Part shown: positions 29,957 through 34,765 of the stretch, one piece after another
Numbering within the stretch: position 1 is the stretch's first letter
Layout: every line of letters starts with the position of its first letter
Assembly: GCA_045640165.1 (NCBI GenBank)
Contig: JAZUEK010000058.1
Span: 1-34,765, forward strand
Origin: RGIG426 sp045640165
GTDB taxonomy: Bacteria > Bacillota > Clostridia > Oscillospirales > Acutalibacteraceae
Length of the DNA stretch: 34,765 bases
Direction: 5' to 3'
The notes under the pieces: generated by a model
What the model was told of the DNA's origin: nothing
Seen by the model: the letters and a program-made list of their open reading frames with translations, nothing else
The model's database searches: none
Program-made: the position numbers and the translations under genes

Positions 29957-29995
29957 AAGTGCCCTGCCGCATGGTCGGCAGGGCACTTATATTAT
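29957..29995 (+). terminator. Terminator after the cytidylate-kinase-like gene
   Basis: A perfect 13-bp stem (29957-29969 with 29976-29988; core GTGCCCTGCCG/CGGCAGGGCAC) has a 6-nt loop. The trailing ATATTATG is only weakly T-rich. From here to the next promoter at 30100 the sequence is AT-rich and I see nothing else in it. Confidence 0.7.
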
Positions 29996-30099
29996 GCAAA
30001 TTTTTCCGCGGTTAAAATGCATAAACATACAAAATTCAAGAAAAAAGAGGAATGGAGAGAGAAAATATTCAAAAATAGTGAAAAAAATTTCAAAAAGGC

Positions 30100-30127
30100 T
30101 TGACAAAGGAAAAAATCGTGTTATAAT
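30100..30127 (+). promoter_or_regulatory. Consensus sigma-A promoter of the amino-acid ABC transporter
   Basis: Perfect TTGACA (30100-30105) and TATAAT (30122-30127) with a 16-bp spacer. The leader of about 55 nt can fold a small hairpin, GCGAACGG with CCGTTTGC. Confidence 0.85.
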
Positions 30128-30189
30128 CATACACGGCGAACGGGAAATGCCGTTTGCGAAAATGATTTTATATTTAGGAGAGTTTTGTT

Positions 30190-30957
30190 ATGAAAAAAAT
30201 TCTTGCTCTTACGGTTGCGCTTCTTCTTTGCGTGACTTTGCTCACCGCTTGCGGCGGCGACAGCAAACTGACTGTGGAAAAAGGCAAACTGCACATGGCG
30301 ACCAACGCCGCGTTCCCTCCCTATGAGATGACCGACGACAAAGGCGGCTTCGAGGGTATCGACGTGGAAGTGGCGACCAAAATCGCCGAGAAACTTGGTC
30401 TTGAACTCGTCGTGGACGATATGGACTTCAACTCCGTTATTGCCGCGGTGCAGACCGGCAAATCCGACATCGCGATGGCCGGCTTGACCGTCAACGAAGA
30501 GCGTAAAAAGAACGTGGACTTCACCGATTCTTACGCGACCGGTAAACAGGTCATCATCGTTGTGGAGGGTTCCCCGATTAAAACCGCTGACGACCTCTTT
30601 GCGGATGGCGCGAAATACGTCGCCGGTACGCAGGAAGCGACCACCGGTAACATCTACTGCTCTGATGACCTCGGCGAAGATCGCACCGTGGCGTACACCA
30701 ACGGCGCGACCGCTATCCAAGCGCTTCTCACCGGTAAAGTGGACTGCGTGGTTATCGACAACGAGCCGGCTCAGCAGTTCTGCAAAGCCAACAAAACGCT
30801 GAAAATCCTTGAGACCGAGTACGTGACCGAGGACTACGCGATTGGCGTTTCCAAAGAGAACAACGAGCTTCGCGACAAAGTGAACACGGCGCTCAAAGAA
30901 CTCATCGAAGATGGCACGGTGAAATCCATCCTCGACAAATACATCGTGGCGGAATAA
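30190..30957 (+). CDS. Amino-acid ABC transporter substrate-binding lipoprotein
   Basis: A 255-residue extracellular lipoprotein. The signal peptide ends in the lipobox LTAC, with Cys21 as the lipidation site. The mature part is a family 3 solute-binding protein (SBP_bac_3): ATNAAFPPYEM, FEGIDVEVATKIAEKLG, VQTGKSDIAMAGLTVNEERKKNVDFTDSY and the hinge region ALLTGKVDCVVIDNEPA. It captures a polar amino acid, but the exact ligand cannot be read; cystine, glutamine and arginine types share these motifs. A hairpin separates it from the permease gene, so it is probably made in excess over the membrane parts, as usual for binding proteins. Confidence 0.94.
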   Translation: MKKILALTVALLLCVTLLTACGGDSKLTVEKGKLHMATNAAFPPYEMTDDKGGFEGIDVEVATKIAEKLGLELVVDDMDFNSVIAAVQTGKSDIAMAGLTVNEERKKNVDFTDSYATGKQVIIVVEGSPIKTADDLFADGAKYVAGTQEATTGNIYCSDDLGEDRTVAYTNGATAIQALLTGKVDCVVIDNEPAQQFCKANKTLKILETEYVTEDYAIGVSKENNELRDKVNTALKELIEDGTVKSILDKYIVAE

Positions 30958-30981
30958 TTCCCCACCATTCCCGTTATCTAA

Positions 30982-31013
30982 AAAGAGGGCGGCAATTTGC
31001 CGCCCTCTTTACT
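30982..31013 (+). terminator. Attenuating hairpin between binding protein and permease genes
   Basis: An inverted repeat AAAGAGGGCGGCAA (30982-30995) with TTGCCGCCCTCTTT (30997-31010) lies between the lipoprotein and permease genes. There is little U-tract beyond its own T3, so partial termination or 3'-end protection of the upstream mRNA is more likely than full termination. No second promoter is seen before the permease gene. Confidence 0.65.
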
Positions 31014-31044
31014 GACGTTTTTAGCAGGAAATGAGGTTTCGATT

Positions 31045-31764
31045 ATGGCAGAATTTTGGCAGGGACTCTGCGAGGATTTCGCCCAAAGCTTTTTGGTCAA
31101 CGAGCGCTGGAAACAGTATCTCATTGGCCTTGGTGTTGCCGGCGAAGTGACGCTCGGCGCGCTGATTTTGGGCGTGGTTCTGGGTATTCTTGTTGCCGTT
31201 GTGCGCACGCTCAACGACCAAAAACGCCCGAAAGAGCGATCGGCAGTGCTGAAGTTTTTTAACTTCCTTTGCAAAGTGTATACGACCATTATCCGCGGAA
31301 CGCCGATGATGGTGCAGTTGCTGATTATGGGCTTCGTTATTTTCTCGTCCAGTCGCGAGTTGGTGCTTGTGGCGATTTTGTCGTTCGGTATCAACTCGGG
31401 TGCCTACGTGTCGGAAATCATCCGCGCCGGCATTATGTCGGTTGACCGCGGACAGATGGAAGCCGGCCGCAGCCTTGGTATGGGATATGCGAAGGTGATG
31501 CGCTATATCGTCATTCCGCAGGCCATCAAGAACATTCTGCCGTCTCTCGGCAACGAACTCATTACCTTGTTCAAAGAGACGTCTATCGTGACGGTCATCG
31601 GACTGCGCGATTTGACGAAAGTGGCTATCCAAGTGCAGGCCAAGACGTACCAGGCGTTTATGCCGTTTATCGGTATCGCGATTATGTATTTGGCGGTCGT
31701 GCTGGTGCTTACGTGGCTTTTGGGGATTCTCGAAAGGAGGTTGCGTGCCGGTGATAAGCGTTAA
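31045..31764 (+). CDS. Amino-acid ABC transporter permease
   Basis: A 239-residue membrane permease of the His/Glu/Gln/Arg/opine (HEQRO) type, with about five hydrophobic segments. The cytoplasmic EAA loop that docks the ATPase is clear in GQMEAGRSLGMGYAKVMRYIVIPQ, and IIRGTPMMVQL is a family hallmark. The start is the ATG at 31045 with GAGG upstream. The frame is open from 30997, but those codons lie in the intergenic hairpin. Its end overlaps the ATPase gene by 20 nt. Confidence 0.93.
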   Translation: MAEFWQGLCEDFAQSFLVNERWKQYLIGLGVAGEVTLGALILGVVLGILVAVVRTLNDQKRPKERSAVLKFFNFLCKVYTTIIRGTPMMVQLLIMGFVIFSSSRELVLVAILSFGINSGAYVSEIIRAGIMSVDRGQMEAGRSLGMGYAKVMRYIVIPQAIKNILPSLGNELITLFKETSIVTVIGLRDLTKVAIQVQAKTYQAFMPFIGIAIMYLAVVLVLTWLLGILERRLRAGDKR

Positions 31765-32473
31765 GAATTTGTCGAAATCGTTTGGCGATTTGGTGATTTT
31801 GGACGATTTGTCCGTGGATATCAAACCCGGCGAAAAAGTGGTGGTTATCGGGCCGTCCGGTTCGGGTAAATCCACGCTGCTCCGCTGCCTCAATATGATG
31901 GAAATTCCGGATTCCGGCGAGATTATTTTTGACGGCGAGGATATTACCGCGCCGGGTGTCAACCTCAATCTCGTGCGGCGGCAGATGGGAATGGTGTTCC
32001 AGCATTTCAACCTGTTTGCGAACCTCACTATCCGCAAAAACATCACACTCGCGCCGGTGCAAACCGGGCTCATGACCAAAGAAGAAGCGGACGCCGAGGC
32101 GGAACGCCTGTTGGAACGCGTGGGACTGCTTGATAAAATCGATGCCTATCCGGCGCAGTTGTCCGGCGGTCAAAAACAGCGTATCGCCATTGTGCGTGCG
32201 CTCGCGATGAAACCGAAACTGATGCTCTTTGACGAGCCGACTTCCGCGCTTGACCCCGAAATGGTGGGCGAGGTGTTGGACGTGATGAAAGAGCTCGCGC
32301 ACGAGGGAATGACCATGGTGGTGGTGACCCACGAAATGGGCTTTGCTCGCGAGGTGGGCACGCGCATCCTGTTTATGGACGATGGCCACATTGTGGAAGA
32401 AGCCGAGCCGGAGACGTTTTTCGCCAATCCGCAACATCCGCGCTCGATTGAGTTTTTATCGAAAGTTTTATAA
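31745..32473 (+). CDS. Amino-acid ABC transporter ATP-binding protein
   Basis: A 242-residue nucleotide-binding subunit of polar amino-acid importers. Walker A is GPSGSGKST (36-44), the Q-loop is VFQHFNLF (84-91), the signature is LSGGQ (139-143), Walker B is LMLFDEPTSALDPEM (D163, E164), and the H-loop is VTHEMGFAREV. The GTG start at 31745 is preceded by AAAGGAGG inside the permease gene. The 20-nt overlap suggests coupled translation and a 1:1 ratio with the permease. Confidence 0.95.
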   Translation: MPVISVKNLSKSFGDLVILDDLSVDIKPGEKVVVIGPSGSGKSTLLRCLNMMEIPDSGEIIFDGEDITAPGVNLNLVRRQMGMVFQHFNLFANLTIRKNITLAPVQTGLMTKEEADAEAERLLERVGLLDKIDAYPAQLSGGQKQRIAIVRALAMKPKLMLFDEPTSALDPEMVGEVLDVMKELAHEGMTMVVVTHEMGFAREVGTRILFMDDGHIVEEAEPETFFANPQHPRSIEFLSKVL

Positions 32474-32481
32474 AAATGTGC

Positions 32482-32517
32482 ACGACCGAGGAACCGTTTC
32501 CTCGGTCGTCTTTTTTT
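32482..32517 (+). terminator. Terminator of the ABC transporter operon
   Basis: A perfect 12-bp stem (32482-32493 with 32498-32509; core GACCGAGGAA/TTCCTCGGTC) with a CCGT loop and a T7 run. Confidence 0.93.
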
Positions 32518-32575
32518 ACAAGTGCACAAAAGGACGGAATATGTGCATATATGCAGTATATTTTCAAGAAAATAC

Positions 32576-32603
32576 TTGACATTTTATTATTTTATAGTAT
32601 AAT
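32576..32603 (+). promoter_or_regulatory. Consensus sigma-A promoter of the arg operon
   Basis: Perfect TTGACA (32576-32581) and TATAAT (32598-32603) with a 16-bp spacer in a very AT-rich setting. The predicted start of transcription is near 32610, inside the putative ArgR boxes. Confidence 0.88.
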
Positions 32604-32604
32604 T

Positions 32605-32642
32605 AGCGCATAAATATTCGCACTTATGCATAAATGTGGGGA
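32605..32642. promoter_or_regulatory. Probable tandem ArgR/AhrC operator (ARG boxes)
   Basis: CGCATAAATATTCG at 32607-32620 matches 11 of 14 core positions of the ARG box TGAATWWWWATTCA. A second partial match, TGCATAAATGTG, begins at 32627. The 20-bp offset is the usual spacing of paired 18-bp ARG boxes. They cover the predicted transcription start, which suits repression by arginine-bound ArgR. A further TGCATATATGCA lies upstream at 32544-32555. The regulator gene is not in the window. Confidence 0.55.
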
Positions 32643-32649
32643 ATGACCT

Positions 32650-33576
32650 ATGACCAAAGTGTTTATCGACGGAAAAGCGGGGACGACCGGCCTTCGCATA
32701 TATGAGCGGCTCGGCGACCGCAAGGATTTGGAACTCATCACGCTGTCGGAGGAGTTGCGAAAAGACGCTTCGGCGCGCAAAGCGGCGCTGGAGGCGTCGG
32801 ACGTGGCGTTCCTTTGTCTTCCGGATGCCGCGGCGGTGGAAGCGGTGGCACTTTGCGAAAACCCCGATACGGTGCTCATCGACACCTCGACGGCGCACCG
32901 TGTCAACGATGCGTGGGCGTACGGCTTTCCGGAACTCGGTAGCTTGCGTGAGAAAATCAAGAATTCGAAACGCATTGCCAACCCCGGTTGCCACGCGAGC
33001 GGTTTTGTGTCGCTTGTTGCGCCGCTTCGCGAGCGAGGCTTGCTCGACGAAAACGCGATGCTCTCTTGCTTTTCGCTGACCGGCTATTCCGGCGGCGGCA
33101 AAAAGATGATTGCCGACTACGAGGGCGAGGGCGCGGCGGCGCTGTTGGCACCGCGCACCTACGGGCTTTCCCAAAGCCACAAGCACCTGCCGGAGATGGC
33201 GAAGGTGTGTGGGCTTTCGGTCGCACCGGCGTTTTCGCCGATTGTGTCGTCTTACTACGCCGGCATGGAAGTGGCGGTGACGCTCTTTAGAGAGCAACTG
33301 CATGGTACGGCGGCGGACGTGAAAGCGTGCTACAAAGACTATTACCGCGGCGACGTGGTCAAATTTGTCGAGAACGCAGACGAAAACGGATTTTTGTCCG
33401 CCTCTGCCTTTGCCGGCCGCGACGATATGCAAATCGCGGTGTTCGGCAACGACGAGCGCGTGACACTCGTGTCCCGATTTGATAACTTAGGCAAAGGCGC
33501 GTCCGGCGCGGCTATCCAGAATATGAACATTGTGCTCGGTCTTCCGGAAACGACCGGGCTTTGCATCGGAGGGTGA
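32650..33576 (+). CDS. argC: N-acetyl-gamma-glutamyl-phosphate reductase, type 2
   Basis: A 308-residue NADPH-dependent reductase that converts N-acetylglutamyl phosphate to the semialdehyde, the third step of arginine synthesis. The N-terminal motif KVFIDGKAGTTGLRI identifies the short type 2 ArgC rather than the longer type 1. The catalytic cysteine is C114 in IANPGCHASGF, and the catalytic-domain segments SLTGYSGGGKKM and YGLSQSHKHLPEM are present. The ribosome binding site is only GGGG. The gene ends 5 nt before argJ. Control by arginine is likely through the boxes at 32605-32642. Confidence 0.95.
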   Translation: MTKVFIDGKAGTTGLRIYERLGDRKDLELITLSEELRKDASARKAALEASDVAFLCLPDAAAVEAVALCENPDTVLIDTSTAHRVNDAWAYGFPELGSLREKIKNSKRIANPGCHASGFVSLVAPLRERGLLDENAMLSCFSLTGYSGGGKKMIADYEGEGAAALLAPRTYGLSQSHKHLPEMAKVCGLSVAPAFSPIVSSYYAGMEVAVTLFREQLHGTAADVKACYKDYYRGDVVKFVENADENGFLSASAFAGRDDMQIAVFGNDERVTLVSRFDNLGKGASGAAIQNMNIVLGLPETTGLCIGG

Positions 33577-33581
33577 AACCT

Positions 33582-34765
33582 ATGAAGTTGATTGACGGCG
33601 GCATTTGCGCCGCAAAAGGATTTATGGCGAGCGGCATTCACTGCGGCATCCGCAAGAATACCGCGAAACGCGATTTGTCCCTCATTTTCTCGGAAAAACA
33701 AGCCACCGCCGCGGCGGTGTATACGACGAACCTTGTGAAAGGTGCGCCGCTTCTCGTGACCAAAGCACACCTTGCAAACGGTACGGCGCAGGCGGTGATT
33801 TGCAACAGCGGTAACGCCAACACCTGCAACGCGAACGGTGTGGAGATTGCGGAAAAAATGTGTGAACTGACCGCCGCTGCGACCGGTGTTGCGGCGGACG
33901 ACGTGGTGGTTGCTTCCACCGGCGTTATCGGTCAGCCGTTGTCGCTCGACCCGATTGAACCGGCGATTCCGGCGCTCGCAGCGCTGCTTACGAAAGACGG
34001 CAGCGACGAGGCGGCGCAGGGCATTATGACCACCGATACCGTCAAAAAAGAGGTGGCGGTGGAATTCACCGTCGGCGGCAAGACCTGCCGCATCGGCGGT
34101 ATTGCCAAAGGTAGCGGTATGATTCACCCGAACATGGCGACGATGCTCGTGTTCGTGACCACCGACGTGGCGATTTCGTCCGCGATGCTGCAAAAGGCGC
34201 TGTCTACGGATATTCAAAACACGTTTAATATGCTGTCGGTGGACGGCGATACGTCCACGAACGATATGGTGACGGTGCTGGCCAACGGCATGGCGGAAAA
34301 CGAAGAAATCACCGCCGAGGGCGCGGATTTCGATGCGTTTATGAAAGCGCTCAACACCGTGACGGTGTTTCTCAGCAAGAGCATTGCCGGCGACGGCGAG
34401 GGTGCGACCAAACTGCTCGAATGTGTCGTGACCGGCGGCAAAACCGAGCAAATCGCCAAAACCGTGGCGAAGAGCGTGGTATGTTCGAGCCTTCTCAAAG
34501 CCGCGATGTTCGGTGCGGACGCCAACTGGGGTCGCGTGCTGTGCGCTATCGGTTACAGCGGCGCGGACGTGGACGTGACCAAAATCGACGTGGCGTTTAA
34601 GAGCCCGAAAGGCGAAATCCTCGTCTGCAAAGACGGCGCCGGTGTGCCGTTCTCGGAGGAGATTGCGAAAGAAATTTTGCTCGAAAAAGAGATTGATATT
34701 CTGGTCGCTCTCAATGACGGCGAGGCGACGGCGACGGCGTGGGGTTGCGACCTCACCTACGATTA
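33582..34765 (+). CDS. argJ: Bifunctional glutamate N-acetyltransferase/amino-acid acetyltransferase (3'-truncated by window end)
   Basis: The frame opens at the ATG at 33582 (GGAGGG 8 nt upstream) and is still open at the last base, giving 394 complete codons. ArgJ normally has about 400-410 residues and ends shortly after the GCDLTYDY motif seen here, so only about 10-15 residues are missing. ArgJ transfers acetyl groups from N-acetylornithine to glutamate, and in bifunctional forms also uses acetyl-CoA. The self-cleavage site is intact in HPNMATMLVF, where T187 becomes the N-terminal nucleophile of the beta chain. Other matches are CNSGNANTCN, ASTGVIGQPL, SVDGDTSTNDM and GADANWGRVLCAIGYSG. 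It is co-transcribed with argC, and argB/argD probably follow beyond the window. Confidence 0.95.
   Translation, partial: MKLIDGGICAAKGFMASGIHCGIRKNTAKRDLSLIFSEKQATAAAVYTTNLVKGAPLLVTKAHLANGTAQAVICNSGNANTCNANGVEIAEKMCELTAAATGVAADDVVVASTGVIGQPLSLDPIEPAIPALAALLTKDGSDEAAQGIMTTDTVKKEVAVEFTVGGKTCRIGGIAKGSGMIHPNMATMLVFVTTDVAISSAMLQKALSTDIQNTFNMLSVDGDTSTNDMVTVLANGMAENEEITAEGADFDAFMKALNTVTVFLSKSIAGDGEGATKLLECVVTGGKTEQIAKTVAKSVVCSSLLKAAMFGADANWGRVLCAIGYSGADVDVTKIDVAFKSPKGEILVCKDGAGVPFSEEIAKEILLEKEIDILVALNDGEATATAWGCDLTYD

Noticed and set aside
33342..34451. 369-codon open frame on the minus strand near the right edge
   Set aside because: The real gene here is argJ on the plus strand, which has no stop codon because it leaves the window. 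The antisense frame shows no family motifs.
1..34765. CRISPR arrays, tRNA or rRNA genes, insertion sequences with terminal repeats, prophage genes
   Set aside because: No regular short repeats with spacers, no cloverleaf or rRNA-like stretches, and no transposase other than the RAYT were seen on reading both strands by eye.

Overview
The window looks like chromosome from an endospore-forming, low-GC-lineage Firmicute (class Clostridia, probably an Oscillospiraceae/Ruminococcaceae-like gut or rumen bacterium; the lineage is inferred). Support: strong AGGAGG-type ribosome binding sites, sigma-A promoters with mostly 17-bp spacers, the sporulation genes spoIVB and sigK, a threonine T-box leader, an AddA helicase-nuclease, a GlgC/GlgD pair, and a secreted dockerin protein. 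Coding sequence is moderately GC-rich, while intergenic regions are AT-rich. Gene density is high and nearly all genes are ordinary chromosomal genes.

Layout. 1-8264 (minus strand): a housekeeping operon read from a consensus promoter at 8236-8264: SLOG-fold protein, DUF951 protein, prfA, a fused tsaC/sua5-coaE gene, a lytic transglycosylase, an M18 aminopeptidase and mtaB. trkH follows with its own promoter. 8338-11369 (plus): spoIVB, then a secreted dockerin protein with a putative GH18-like barrel. 11438-11576: three REP-like palindromes. 11654-17383 (minus): glycogen synthesis operon glgB-glgC-glgD-glgA. 17479-20319 (plus): rpsO and pnp with structured leaders. 20341-22469: accessory patch with a REP-like element, an XRE regulator divergent from a type IV pilin-like gene across a perfect 29-bp palindrome, two tiny overlapping XRE genes, and a REP-associated tyrosine transposase (RAYT) whose coding sequence holds two inverted REP-like copies. 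22466-28486 (minus): addA, and thrS with its T-box leader. 28580-29945 (plus): sigK and a cytidylate-kinase-like gene. 30100-32517 (plus): amino-acid ABC transporter (lipoprotein, permease, ATPase). 32576-34765 (plus): argC and argJ behind probable ArgR boxes; argJ runs off the window.

How parts connect. SpoIVB is the signalling protease that in Bacillus triggers cleavage of pro-sigma-K, and the sigK gene is also here, so two ends of the late mother-cell checkpoint lie about 20 kb apart. The glg operon makes glycogen from glucose-1-phosphate. rpsO and pnp keep their widely conserved adjacency. argC and argJ are consecutive arginine-biosynthesis steps.

The strongest unusual signal is the REP/RAYT set. 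Six copies of a GTAG-headed palindrome lie in the window. Five share one loop but have three different stems that stay paired. Two copies lie inverted inside the open reading frame of the putative cognate RAYT nuclease. The next most interesting unit is the XRE-operator-pilin module.
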